Part shown: positions 1 through 9,038 of the stretch, one piece after another
Layout of the letters: each line of letters opens with the position of its first letter
How positions within the stretch are numbered: position 1 is the first letter of the stretch
Source: Planctomycetaceae bacterium
GTDB lineage: Bacteria > Planctomycetota > Planctomycetia > Pirellulales > Pirellulaceae
Length of the DNA: 64,000 nucleotides
Assembly (NCBI GenBank): GCA_021298315.1
Contig: JAJTFC010000006.1
Coordinates: 1 to 64,000, forward strand
Reading direction: 5' to 3'
Notes under the pieces: model-generated
Database searches by the model: none
Seen by the model: the letters and a program-made list of their open reading frames with translations, nothing else
Told to the model about the DNA's origin: nothing
Position numbers and translations under genes: made by a program

Positions 1-138
1 GAACCTGGAGCGATGGAGATGAATTAGTTCTCTTGAAGATGGTTGATCGCGCTGTGCCGTGTACGGTCACTGCCCGACGCTTGCGCTAGTCGGCTAACGG
101 TGCAACTCAAGCTTAGTCTTGAGCACTGCATCAGCGTT

Positions 139-206
139 TATCAGTGTTTATTAGCGGTCAGGTTTTGGTCTTTATTAGCGAATATCAGTGTTCATCAGCG
201 GTTCAG
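139..206. repeat. Two imperfect 23-24 bp direct repeats
   Basis: The segments at 139-161 and 183-206 both read TATCAGTGTTyATyAGCGGT followed by (T)CAG, with a third partial copy (TTTATTAGCG) at 171-180. They lie just downstream of the last gene of the jet operon, in the 235 bases that hold no convincing gene. Short repeats of this GATGAACACTGAT type are common between genes in planctomycetes and some cyanobacteria (recollection of family knowledge, not searched here). Confidence 0.55.
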
Positions 207-235
207 AAAAACAGCCTTACGCGCGGTCGGACCCC

Positions 236-1396
236 TCACTCCCCCCGCACTCTCTCCATCCATTCCTTGAGCCTGCGATGGACCAAGGGCGCAGGTAGAA
301 ACTCCTGCTCGAGCCTTCCACGCCGATCGCTCAGCAATCGCAGGTACAACTGAGCCTCCGATGGATCAAGCCCCAAAGGGACCTTGCAATCGGCTTGAAT
401 CGGTTCTGATACCGCCGATCCGTAATGCAATTCAAACGTTTCTGAATCCATGAGCAATGACTCTATAGGATCAAGCGATTGCTTAGCCTTGGCCAGAAAC
501 TGCAAACCCCATGTGTCAATGTCTCCCCAATACGCCACTTGCTTCTCCCGCAACCAACCGGCTTGAGTCCAACTCAAATCGAAACCGCTTCCAAGCACAG
601 CAATCGTGCCTTCCATGGGACACAACTGATGCTGCGAAGTTTCGTTCTCAACGATCAGCACTCTTGTGCCCGGCAAAGCTCGCTTCGCTAGTTCGGATGA
701 CTTGACCCGCAGTTTCTCATAAGGCAACAGTCCACCATCCAAATCGACCACAAGCAGCCAGTGCTCGGCCTCCTGCGCTGCTCCTAAAAACGTCTCTAGC
801 CCCAGCTCGCTGGCTTGTTTCTCATAGCGAACATCCAACAGAGCGGTCACCAACTTGGCATTCCGCTCGAAGAACTTCGTATCGATCCCTTCGATCGATA
901 AAGTTCTCAGCGGTCGGCCTTGTGCACACCCAGGTTCGATCGCCATCGCTAGCCTCGTGGCCATCAACACCTCCTGCATGGGCTTGCCTCTCCAAAGCGA
1001 TCGCTTTCGAACCAGCAAAGAGTGAAACAAACGATCGGATCCTTGCACCAACTCCGACAAGTCTCGAAACTCGGCGCGAACGCTTGCATCGCCAATCGCG
1101 TCGATCCACTGGGTGGGTTTGTTCAATCGCCAAGCGACTGGCACGCTCACTGCTTGACTGGCGTGCCGATAAACCACATCCTCGAAAACGACTTGGCCAA
1201 CGGTAACTTTTCTCCAAGCCTCCAAATGCCGCTTAACCGCATCGAGCTGATTCTTGATCTTGCTGGAACTCGGTTTACCGATCGAAAGACTGATCGGCCA
1301 AGATCCTGCGATTCCCACAAGTCGCGCTTCGCGACACGAGGCGTTCTCCCATTGCTTTCGTAATTTGATTCGGAGCTGGGCAGGAGATTTCATCAC
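236..1396 (-). CDS. jetD: Wadjet subunit JetD (DUF3322/DUF2220, TOPRIM-like nuclease)
   Basis: The 386-residue product is the fourth gene of the jetABCD operon. JetD is the nuclease subunit of Wadjet: it has an N-terminal DUF3322 arm and a C-terminal DUF2220 domain related to TOPRIM of topoisomerase VI, and it cuts small circular DNA that the JetABC motor has extruded. Visible here are the acidic motif around E250 (IVENETS) and the metal-binding motif WGDIDTWG at about 290-297, both expected of DUF2220. It begins six bases after the jetC stop. The first two codons are GTG ATG; the ATG at 1393 may be the true start, because AGAGG lies just upstream. All catalytic-type residues appear intact, so the subunit is probably functional. 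Confidence 0.88.
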   Translation of the reverse strand: MMKSPAQLRIKLRKQWENASCREARLVGIAGSWPISLSIGKPSSSKIKNQLDAVKRHLEAWRKVTVGQVVFEDVVYRHASQAVSVPVAWRLNKPTQWIDAIGDASVRAEFRDLSELVQGSDRLFHSLLVRKRSLWRGKPMQEVLMATRLAMAIEPGCAQGRPLRTLSIEGIDTKFFERNAKLVTALLDVRYEKQASELGLETFLGAAQEAEHWLLVVDLDGGLLPYEKLRVKSSELAKRALPGTRVLIVENETSQHQLCPMEGTIAVLGSGFDLSWTQAGWLREKQVAYWGDIDTWGLQFLAKAKQSLDPIESLLMDSETFELHYGSAVSEPIQADCKVPLGLDPSEAQLYLRLLSDRRGRLEQEFLPAPLVHRRLKEWMERVRGE

Positions 1397-1402
1397 CTCT
1401 TT

Positions 1403-4400
1403 TTACTGACTCTTTGCGATTTCCTCAAGCTTCTCCCAGGAGATCGAAGCCAGACTCGCTTCCTTGCCAGGCCTTTGCACGCAGACAACTTTGCGTGTGT
1501 GTTTTTTCAGCAACCCGATCTCCTTATTCGGCGTCACAAAAATAGGGTGCAAACTAAAGATGCGAAGGGCTTCGATGATCCGGCTAGCTGCCGAGGGCGA
1601 ACTCTTGGAAAACGCTTCGTCCAAGACGACCGTTCCATAAAGGGGTTTGGTAGCCGCCGGTGGACAGAGAGCATAACTGAGCGACGCGGTCAAAATGTGA
1701 CTGGCCATGAGTTCCTTTTCTCCTCCAGATCCACTTTGAGATCCCGTTCGAGGTGGAGATCGATCTCCCGTCTTGCGGTCGACTTCGACGACGAAAAACT
1801 GCAACCGAAACCGAGGGTCTAAGAGGGCTTTGGATCCTTGCAACCTGCGGTTCTCGCCCGCTTCGCGCAAGATCGCGACCATCTCTTGAAGGGCCTTGAA
1901 ATGGCTTTCTCCTCCATCGTCCTTCAAGGCTGCGTGCCTGACTTTCTGCATCGCGATATTGAGCGATCGGAGTCGCTCGTCCTTCATCCGCTGTGGCAAA
2001 AGTTGCAAGTATCGGCCAGATCGGAAATCGACTTTCACGAGCGTGTGGTTCAACTCTGCGATCCGCTCCTCGATCGCATCGACCTCTTCGTCGATGCTCG
2101 CCAAAAGCTGCGTAACTCCTTGATCGCTCGAACGATTTAAATATTCCAAAAATCGTGTTCGTTTTTCCGGCAGTGCCTCTTCGGTCAATACCCGAAGACG
2201 TTCCAAGTAGACGGGTACTTCGTCGATCGTCGAGCCGACTTCGACCAGCGCACCGGTATCGACTCTTTTGGCGATCTCCATCTTGCGCACCAAATGCTGC
2301 TCGATGTCCGCATCCCTGACCATCTGTTCATCGAGCTGCGATTCGATCTCTTTGGCCAAACGTCGTTCGTACTCGATAATTCGCTGTGCTTGAACTTCGG
2401 CGTCGATCTTCAAATGCTTAGCGGCCAAAGCCTCCTCGGCTTCCTGTAGACCAGTGCCAGCCCTCTTGCTAGCCTCTTGGCAGTATTGATTTGCCGAGTC
2501 GCGTTTGTCGCTGTAGACGGCGATCTCGGCTCTCTGGTCGGTGATGGCCTGACGAAGCGATTCGAGCTTGTTGTTTTCCTTTTCGTAGTTGATTTTGGCT
2601 TGGCTCGCATCGGACTTGGGATCGAGCAAGCCCTCTAGCCGTTTGACAGATCTCTCCATGTCCGAAAGGGCCTTGGGCAAATCGATCGTCGAGAAATCCA
2701 AGCCAAGCAAGGCTTCGATGATGCGCAGTGTTTCTTCGAACTGCTTGAGTTTTTGCTGGGACTTTTGCACGGACTTCTTGGCTTCCTGGGACAGTCTCTC
2801 TGCTTCGATGCATTGCTTGGCAAGCGAATCGAGCTGGTCTTTGTTGTCAAAGCCGGTCATCCAATCCTGATCGAGCCGACGCTGATCCTGCTTCTCGAAT
2901 TTCCCATGCTTGCCCGAAATCATGCCTTCGACCGTCAAGCCATGCTCGACGCTTTTCAAGGCATCGGCCGATCGAACGCAGTGCAAATCCCTTGAGGCCA
3001 GCAGCATCATCGCCGCATCCTTCAGCGCATGGGACTTGATATTGAGCTTCTTGACATAGCCGTCCTCGAAGAGCTGGAGCTTTTGCGATCTTGCTTCGGC
3101 ACTTTGGAGACGCACGTGCAGACGGTTATCTCGACCGTTGACCCATCGGAGTGCATCCTTGATCAGTTCCTCAGGCACCAGGATCCGCAGTCGCTCAGAC
3201 CCAAGGGCTCTTTCAATGGCCCCCCGCCAAGTCGATTCGGAGGCTTTGACCTCGATCAGTTCGGCTAGGAAAGGAAGATCCGAATCGCGAAGAGATAGAT
3301 GCACGGCTAGCTCGGATCGGAAGTCTTGGAAGTGCGGCGGGATGTTCGATCCAGGACGCTGCTTGACCTTGGTGATCGCTTCGGTCAACTCCTTGACTTG
3401 TTGCTCGTGGCCTTTGAGCAGTGACATCGCATTGAGTGTCGCAGACTCTTGAGTATCGTACTGGGATTTCAGAGTCTCTTGTTGCTTTTTCAGTGCCGTT
3501 TGGTTGGCTCGCAAGGTCACCTCATCGAGACTGTCGCTCAGCTCGAATCGGGTGACCATTTGTCGGTACATTTCGGCTTGCTTTTTGCGTTCGTCGACGA
3601 GTTTGCGTTGCGCTGCGATGGTGTTTTCCAACTCGCTGATGATGTTTCCGCCGAGTTCCAAGTAGCGTTCTCGAAGGGCGTCGACGCTGGCTCGAGCATT
3701 GGCGGCTTGTTGATCGAGTTGTGCCAGCGCCTGTTGGCTTTGCTCGATCATCGCAGAGAGTCGCTCGGACTCCTGCGCCCATTTCTGCTGAGCGATCCGG
3801 GCAAACCAGATCGGCAAAACCCGTTTGAGGATTTGCAACTTCTGAGTTTTGCGCTGCGATTTGAGCAGTCGTTCGTGCTCTTCTTGAACTGGCAGCAACG
3901 ACTCTTGCTGACGCTGAGCCAACTGCAACTCTGCATGGATCTCGGAAAGATTGTCAAACTCGGCGGCCACTTCCAAAGCGCGATCGAATGCCGAACGATC
4001 ATCGAGGACCAATTCACGAAAGATCTCATCGATGCTATTGAGTTGCTTGAGACCCGCCGCACGGTTCAAAAGCGTGAATGCATTTTCGCTGACATCAAAG
4101 AACTTGCGAATCCGCTCCAAGTACGATCGCTTGCTCTCGAAGAATCGCAAATTGGCTGTCTCTCGACCCATCTTGAGCAGATCACGGATCCCATCTTCGT
4201 GGAGTAGCCTTAGCCAAGCGTCGAAGTTCTGCTCCGGGGCCATCGAAAAGACCCAACGTCTCTTCAAATCGTCAGCAGCGTTTCCTGTACCCTCGGTCCA
4301 GAAAATCCCTGCGAGTTTCACCTGCTGTTTGCCTGCAACATAGGTCGCACAAATGCCGCTGATGGTCTTGCCCGGACGCGCTACTTCTTGCCGCCCATCC

Positions 4401-4738
4401 GCACCGTCGCCACCCAGTACACCGCGAACGTATTCGATGAGCGTTCGATCGCTCTCGTGACCACCGGTCGATGCTAAGTTGTATCTGGGCTGCGCAACGA
4501 GCAACGTCATGAGTGCATCGACTAATGTCGTTTTACCACTCCCGGTTGGGCCTATGATGGCTGTCCCCCGCGAATCGAAATCGGCTCGATGCATCCCGCG
4601 AAAAGGTCCCCAGTTGTAGACCTCCAGTCGACTCAGTACGAACGACACCTCGCCTTGGGCCACAGGCATCGACTCGAATACTTCCTGATCCATCGCATCA
4701 GGTTCCTGGTTCTGAGGCTTGATCTTCTGAGGCATCAC
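1403..4738 (-). CDS. jetC: Wadjet subunit JetC (SMC-like ATPase)
   Basis: At 1111 residues this is the size of an SMC/Rad50/MukB-like ATPase. The Walker A motif GPTGSGKT is at about 63-70, followed by long heptad-rich coiled coils interrupted by a hinge-like globular part at about 480-620. The C-terminal head has a signature motif SGSGGEKE at about 1002-1009 and a Walker B motif VVLDEAF at about 1037-1043. In Wadjet, JetC dimers together with JetA and JetB extrude DNA loops and select small circular plasmids. The start overlaps the jetB stop: GTG at 4738 is followed by ATG at 4735, which shares its A with the TGA stop, so translational coupling is likely. No frameshift or missing ATPase motif is visible. 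Confidence 0.9.
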   Translation of the reverse strand: MMPQKIKPQNQEPDAMDQEVFESMPVAQGEVSFVLSRLEVYNWGPFRGMHRADFDSRGTAIIGPTGSGKTTLVDALMTLLVAQPRYNLASTGGHESDRTLIEYVRGVLGGDGADGRQEVARPGKTISGICATYVAGKQQVKLAGIFWTEGTGNAADDLKRRWVFSMAPEQNFDAWLRLLHEDGIRDLLKMGRETANLRFFESKRSYLERIRKFFDVSENAFTLLNRAAGLKQLNSIDEIFRELVLDDRSAFDRALEVAAEFDNLSEIHAELQLAQRQQESLLPVQEEHERLLKSQRKTQKLQILKRVLPIWFARIAQQKWAQESERLSAMIEQSQQALAQLDQQAANARASVDALRERYLELGGNIISELENTIAAQRKLVDERKKQAEMYRQMVTRFELSDSLDEVTLRANQTALKKQQETLKSQYDTQESATLNAMSLLKGHEQQVKELTEAITKVKQRPGSNIPPHFQDFRSELAVHLSLRDSDLPFLAELIEVKASESTWRGAIERALGSERLRILVPEELIKDALRWVNGRDNRLHVRLQSAEARSQKLQLFEDGYVKKLNIKSHALKDAAMMLLASRDLHCVRSADALKSVEHGLTVEGMISGKHGKFEKQDQRRLDQDWMTGFDNKDQLDSLAKQCIEAERLSQEAKKSVQKSQQKLKQFEETLRIIEALLGLDFSTIDLPKALSDMERSVKRLEGLLDPKSDASQAKINYEKENNKLESLRQAITDQRAEIAVYSDKRDSANQYCQEASKRAGTGLQEAEEALAAKHLKIDAEVQAQRIIEYERRLAKEIESQLDEQMVRDADIEQHLVRKMEIAKRVDTGALVEVGSTIDEVPVYLERLRVLTEEALPEKRTRFLEYLNRSSDQGVTQLLASIDEEVDAIEERIAELNHTLVKVDFRSGRYLQLLPQRMKDERLRSLNIAMQKVRHAALKDDGGESHFKALQEMVAILREAGENRRLQGSKALLDPRFRLQFFVVEVDRKTGDRSPPRTGSQSGSGGEKELMASHILTASLSYALCPPAATKPLYGTVVLDEAFSKSSPSAASRIIEALRIFSLHPIFVTPNKEIGLLKKHTRKVVCVQRPGKEASLASISWEKLEEIAKSQ

Positions 4739-5445
4739 TCATCCCCCTGGGAGTCTACAGTCACTTTTTTCTCTTTGAGAACCGCCAGCAATGCCGAAAG
4801 GGATTCCGGATTGGCTAGGTGGGCGATCAACGGACGGATAAGTATCTCTTGCTTGGTATCGACTTCCGATACGATCCCGTGGGTTTTGAGTTGATCCAAT
4901 AGTTGCAGCAATCGATTCTCGTTTTTTGCATCGCTCCCGGAGTCGCCAAAGTAGGTCATGAATGTCGGCAGCAACTCATCGATCGAGATCTTTGCTGCTG
5001 ATTGACCAACACCATATTCCTGTTCGTGCATCGCGAAGGTCTGTCGCAGGATTGCTATGAGCAGAGATTGCTCAAGCGTCAAACGTTGCTTGCGCACCAA
5101 CGGGTGATTCCAACTCTCTTGCTCTGCATCCTCAGGCGCCTGGATCTTTGCGACCACCAGAAACGCAACACCTCGATGGGAATCGACCCGCACGCACAAA
5201 TCCAGCGGCTCGAGTGTCTGGTTGATCGCATCGAGTTGCAAGCTGACGCTTCGAAAAAGATCTTGACGCTGGGACTCTTCGATGAAGCCTTGTTTGAGCA
5301 ACTCCTGCACGGCGATCTTGAGCTCTCTCGGAGAGGCAGCAGCCGTTGCTGTTGAATCCAATTCGGCTTTTGAGTTTGACCCAAGTTGGGGCCCGGGCTG
5401 ATCGTCTTGCGGATCTTCGACAAACTGGTCAAAGATGTTGCTCAT
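4735..5445 (-). CDS. jetB: Wadjet subunit JetB (DUF4194, kleisin-interacting winged-helix protein)
   Basis: This 236-residue product matches the DUF4194 (JetB) subunit, the MukE-like partner that dimerises and binds the JetA kleisin. Typical features are the N-terminal acidic linker, the central helix-turn-helix part (residues about 45-130) with the QRLTLEQSLLIAILRQTF-like stretch, and a C-terminal winged-helix half. An upstream in-frame ATG at 5499 would lie deep inside jetA. The ATG at 5445 was chosen because it forms an ATGA overlap with the jetA stop, the usual arrangement for coupled subunits. The 3' end overlaps the jetC start in the same way, so A, B and C are probably made in fixed ratio. 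Confidence 0.88.
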   Translation of the reverse strand: MSNIFDQFVEDPQDDQPGPQLGSNSKAELDSTATAAASPRELKIAVQELLKQGFIEESQRQDLFRSVSLQLDAINQTLEPLDLCVRVDSHRGVAFLVVAKIQAPEDAEQESWNHPLVRKQRLTLEQSLLIAILRQTFAMHEQEYGVGQSAAKISIDELLPTFMTYFGDSGSDAKNENRLLQLLDQLKTHGIVSEVDTKQEILIRPLIAHLANPESLSALLAVLKEKKVTVDSQGDE

Positions 5446-6932
5446 TCCAAACTCTCCACCTTCAAGTCCCGTACATCCTGACCGGTCAATTCCACCCATG
5501 GCACATCAAAGCGTGTCGTTCCATCTTGTGAATCCACTAAATCAAAGCACTCGGACCCTTCGCCCAATTCGACACCTGCTTGCCTTGCCATCGCCAGCCA
5601 AAACGCCAGGGTTTCTAGATCATGGGTCGGCACGATGGATTTGGCCAACTGGCCGATGGTGAGTTTTTCACCGGACTGTTGCAGTTTTTCAAGCGTTCTA
5701 CGGAACAGCTCTTCTCGATCCAGTGCGCGGTAAGCCCGCCAGAATTCATCACCCATTTCGGCAGGATTGGCTTGGAACTCGTCGAGCTCAAGCTCGCTTG
5801 GCTGCTTGCCTTCGATCTGTTTCGGAAGCAATCGCTCGATCAATGGTAGATTGCCTGCCGAGATCGCTAGAGGGGGAAGTGGACTTTCAGTGCGGCGAAT
5901 TTTCGCGTCTTGCAAATCGAGCTCCAGCGCGGTCTGGAATATATCCTGGAGCAATGCACCGACGCGAAGCTGTTCGTTGGCTAGTCCTGACTTCAAAAAG
6001 CCTCGAACATCTCGCTCGCTATGGGAACGGGCTTGGATCACACGCTCGGATTCATAAACCAAACGCGATACGAGTTGCTTGAGTTCGGCTCTTTGTTTAC
6101 GAGAGAGTGCCTTATCGGAGTTGGCGTTCTCCAAAATCGATCGGATCCGAGATTTCATCTCCTGCAATTCGGAGGACTTGACCAACTGGGCATAAAAACT
6201 TTCGAAGACTTGGCCCTCGATGGTCTGCACCAATTGCTCGTGGCCATTGAGGAGCTCGTCAACGATTTGGCCGCGGTTTTGGTTTTCCGATATGATCCGC
6301 TGACGCAGTTGGCGATCGGCCTCGCGATAGGAGTCCTCGACTCGGCGAAAGTCGGCCTGGAGGCTCATGGCCAACTGGTAGACTTCTCGAATCCCCTCCT
6401 CGGCCTTCTTGCCATCGAGCACATCGAACACACCGGCTTGCACGGCCTTGAGTTCGTCAGCCAGCAGATCGATGCGAGCTTGGATCGCCCGCTCGCGATC
6501 GCTTTGACTTCGGCTCAATTGGACTTCGAGCAACTCGATGGCGCGTTGAACGGTTGCAAGCCTTGAGGCCGTCGAGGTCATCGTTTGGTCTTCGAGCGAG
6601 TCGAGGAATAACAAAGCCCTCTGGAACGCGTCGGTTGCAAGGATCTTTCCCTCGCGTTCGACGATCAGCCCTCGCTTGATCCATTGCCGAATCTCTCGGC
6701 GGGCCGCAAGTGGGTGATCGTCCCCCAGATCGAACTCCGAGTCGTTGGCATAATCGGCAAAAACTGAAGCCAGTCGTTCGACGGCTTCTTCGAAAACCAC
6801 ACCGCTTGGACTCGACTCGATGAGACTCTTTAAGCTTGCGAGGATCAGCGGACCTTTTGGGGAGGCCAGCAGGGTCCAAGCCGGATGATTGCGCCGCAGC
6901 GAGATGTATTTCGATACGTTTTCTCGCGCCAT
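5442..6932 (-). CDS. jetA: Wadjet subunit JetA (DUF3375, kleisin-like)
   Basis: The 496-residue product is the first gene of the operon and resembles DUF3375 proteins, the MukF-like kleisin of type I Wadjet. The N-terminal winged-helix region contains the characteristic HPAWTLL segment (about 16-22). A long helical middle follows (about 120-330), then a C-terminal region rich in acidic residues that would contact the JetC heads. The ATG at 6932 is the first in frame, and the 180 bases upstream contain no other gene. No Shine-Dalgarno site is evident, which is common in this genome. The gene order A-B-C-D is that of type I Wadjet, which supports the call better than any single motif. Confidence 0.87.
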   Translation of the reverse strand: MARENVSKYISLRRNHPAWTLLASPKGPLILASLKSLIESSPSGVVFEEAVERLASVFADYANDSEFDLGDDHPLAARREIRQWIKRGLIVEREGKILATDAFQRALLFLDSLEDQTMTSTASRLATVQRAIELLEVQLSRSQSDRERAIQARIDLLADELKAVQAGVFDVLDGKKAEEGIREVYQLAMSLQADFRRVEDSYREADRQLRQRIISENQNRGQIVDELLNGHEQLVQTIEGQVFESFYAQLVKSSELQEMKSRIRSILENANSDKALSRKQRAELKQLVSRLVYESERVIQARSHSERDVRGFLKSGLANEQLRVGALLQDIFQTALELDLQDAKIRRTESPLPPLAISAGNLPLIERLLPKQIEGKQPSELELDEFQANPAEMGDEFWRAYRALDREELFRRTLEKLQQSGEKLTIGQLAKSIVPTHDLETLAFWLAMARQAGVELGEGSECFDLVDSQDGTTRFDVPWVELTGQDVRDLKVESLE

Positions 6933-7101
6933 AGGGGCTAGGTGGTCCGTTGGTAAGTGGGGATTGCTCGACTCAATTCCATCGCAGTTACCATCAGATT
7001 TATACGGACGAAAGCCGGTTTCAACCGATTCGCGTAGGCAAAACCGTTTTTTTAGGGAGTTTCGTCGAAAAACGAGCGATTGCAGGGGATTTCGAAGGGT
7101 C

Positions 7102-7132
7102 AGTCCCAGCGTTGGCTAGTCCCAGCGTTGGC
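7102..7132. repeat. 15-bp tandem duplication at the arfB stop
   Basis: The 15-mer AGTCCCAGCGTTGGC occurs at 7102-7116 and again at 7118-7132, one base apart. The second copy encodes the last codons of arfB on the minus strand, and the TAG stop spans the junction. Confidence 0.7.
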
Positions 7133-7538
7133 GTCGCTCCCGCTTTTTCTCCCCCTCGACCTTTTTGTCGGCCAGTCGGCGGCGGCGAGCCCCGGCGCTG
7201 GGCTTGGTCTCTTTACGCACCACTACCGGCTTGAGTGCTTCGAGGATCAAGCCTCTGAGGAGGTCTCGGCATGCTTGGAGATTACGAGACTGCTCGCGGT
7301 GCACTTGGCAATGGATCTTGAGCAACCCCTCGTCGGTGATCCTTGAAGCGGCCAGAGCGCGCAGGCGAGTGAGGGTCGTCGGGTAGAGCGATTGGGTTTG
7401 GTTCAGATCCCAGATGAGCGTTGCCTTGGTATTGACTTTATTGACATTCTGTCCTCCGGGTCCACCACTTCGGGAATAAACCGCTTGCAGTTCGCTTGCG
7501 GGAATCGTTAAATAGTGCGTGATGTTGAGGTCTTCCAT
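7116..7538 (-). CDS. arfB: Alternative ribosome-rescue factor / class I release-factor-like hydrolase ArfB
   Basis: The product of about 140 residues carries the peptidyl-tRNA hydrolase loop SGGPGGQNVNK (GGQ motif) near residue 25-35. It ends in a strongly basic tail (GARRRRLADKK and KKRERRQRW). This combination, without a stop-codon recognition domain, defines ArfB/YaeJ/ICT1, which releases peptides from ribosomes stalled on truncated mRNA by placing its tail in the empty mRNA channel. The start at 7538 (MEDLNITHYLTIP) is preferred over the ATG at 7601, which would put an atypical extension inside the divergent neighbour. The gene is divergent from the beta-propeller gene with only 24 bases between the two starts. 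Confidence 0.88.
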   Translation of the reverse strand: MEDLNITHYLTIPASELQAVYSRSGGPGGQNVNKVNTKATLIWDLNQTQSLYPTTLTRLRALAASRITDEGLLKIHCQVHREQSRNLQACRDLLRGLILEALKPVVVRKETKPSAGARRRRLADKKVEGEKKRERRQRWD

Positions 7539-7562
7539 GGTGCTTCTATAAGGTAATGGTTC

Positions 7563-9029
7563 ATGCGAGTATTTGCGACAAGTCTTGTCCGTTTTTTTCA
7601 TCGCAAACCGTGGAAAGCCGATCGACGAGTCCTTTGGTTACTTCTGCTTGTCCATTGGGTTAGTTTGCCGATCGCCCTAGGGCAAGAGCCATCGCGATCC
7701 TCCGAGTTGTCACTGTGGACTAGATCCAAAGGAAAAGACTGGCCTCGGATGCTAGGGGTTCACTACGATTCGAAAAGTGAAGAAACGGGAATCCTGACCC
7801 AATGGCCCAAAGAGGGGCTGCGTGTCGTATGGACGCAAAAGACCGGTACCGGATACGGCAACGGTGTAGCGGCTCTAGGACGATGGTTTCAATTCGATCG
7901 TTTCGGTGATTCCGAGCGACTCAGTTGCTACGAAGCTCAGACGGGAAAGTTTCTCTGGAAATGGGAAGCGAGCGTCGTGTACCAGGACGCCTACGGCTAC
8001 AACGACGGGCCTCGATGCAGTCCGATCGTTGACGATCGCTCGGTCTATGTTCACGGGGTGGCTGGTCGCTTAGCATGCATCGATATCCAAAGCGGCAAAG
8101 AGAACTGGCAAAAGAACACCAGCATCGAGTACGGTGTGGTTCCAAACTTCTTTGGAGTTGGAGCAAGTCCACTCATTTATGAAAACCTTCTGATCGTCAT
8201 GGTCGGAGGAAGCCCCAAGCGAGGCCTCTTTGGGGGGTTGCCCACGATCAACGACATGCCGAGTGCCAAGCCCAACGGCTCGGGAATGATCGCCTTCGAC
8301 AAAACGACCGGCAAAGAGGTATACCGAGTCGGAAATTATCTTGCCAGTTACTCCGCACCGATCATCGCCAAGCTTCATGGGGAGGACTATTGCGTAAGCC
8401 TCATGCGCGAAGGATTGCTGATCTTTCGAGCCAAAGATGGCACGGGGGAGAAGTTCTTTCCGTTCCGAGCCGCGATGCTCGAGAGCGTCAACGCAGCAAG
8501 TCCGGTCGTCTTTGACAATAAGATCTTTATTTCGGAAGCTTACGAAGTCGGTAGCGCACTTTTGGAGTTTACCGGTTCGGAATTGAAACTCCTTTGGCGA
8601 GACACCGAAGGTCGCCAAAACCAGATGATGCGGACCCACTGGAACACTCCGCTGCTGCACGAGAATCGACTCTATGCAAGCAGTGGCCGAAATCCACCCG
8701 ACACGGATATTCGCTGCATCGAACTTCAGGGCAATCAGGCTCCCAAGTTGGTTTGGACGAAACGCAATCGAGACCGAGGGACCGGACTACTAGTCGACTC
8801 GCATTGGCTTTGGCTCGGTGAGTTTGGCAAACTGCATCTGATGAAACTCGGAGCCCAGGACCACGAAGTTCTTGCCGAGATGGATTTGCAGCTAAAAACA
8901 CCGGCTGATTCCAAAGAACCTTTGGTCAATCCACCGAGTTGGGCACCGCCGGTTCTCTCGCATGGGCTATTATTTGTACGTGGCACGGATCGCGTCATTT
9001 GCTTGGAACTGATCCCCGAAACGAACTGA
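7563..9029 (+). CDS. Exported PQQ-type beta-propeller protein
   Basis: The 488-residue product has a basic n-region, a hydrophobic segment at about 22-40 (WLLLLVHWVSLPIALG) and a likely signal cleavage site after it. The rest consists of beta-propeller blades of the PQQ-like type, seen as repeated patterns such as CYEAQTGKFLWKW, CIDIQSGKENWQK and AFDKTTGKEVYRV. No dehydrogenase catalytic residues are evident, so this is a scaffold or binding propeller rather than a quinoprotein enzyme. Planctomycetes carry many of these secreted propellers and their substrates are mostly unknown. The next gene starts nine bases downstream on the same strand, so the two are probably cotranscribed. Confidence 0.75.
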   Translation: MRVFATSLVRFFHRKPWKADRRVLWLLLLVHWVSLPIALGQEPSRSSELSLWTRSKGKDWPRMLGVHYDSKSEETGILTQWPKEGLRVVWTQKTGTGYGNGVAALGRWFQFDRFGDSERLSCYEAQTGKFLWKWEASVVYQDAYGYNDGPRCSPIVDDRSVYVHGVAGRLACIDIQSGKENWQKNTSIEYGVVPNFFGVGASPLIYENLLIVMVGGSPKRGLFGGLPTINDMPSAKPNGSGMIAFDKTTGKEVYRVGNYLASYSAPIIAKLHGEDYCVSLMREGLLIFRAKDGTGEKFFPFRAAMLESVNAASPVVFDNKIFISEAYEVGSALLEFTGSELKLLWRDTEGRQNQMMRTHWNTPLLHENRLYASSGRNPPDTDIRCIELQGNQAPKLVWTKRNRDRGTGLLVDSHWLWLGEFGKLHLMKLGAQDHEVLAEMDLQLKTPADSKEPLVNPPSWAPPVLSHGLLFVRGTDRVICLELIPETN

Positions 9030-9038
9030 AACCAATCC

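Noticed and set aside
3449-4207. Plus-strand open frame of 252 codons inside jetC
   Set aside because: It is the reverse-complement shadow of the JetC coiled coil; jetC itself has clear motifs on both sides.
6999-7024. Possible promoter for jetA (TTGAAA and TATAAA on the minus strand)
   Set aside because: The spacer is only 14 bases, too short for a normal sigma70 promoter.
9030-9038. Possible cobalamin riboswitch upstream of the B12 enzyme
   Set aside because: Only nine bases separate it from the preceding gene, and no B12-box sequence was seen before that gene either.
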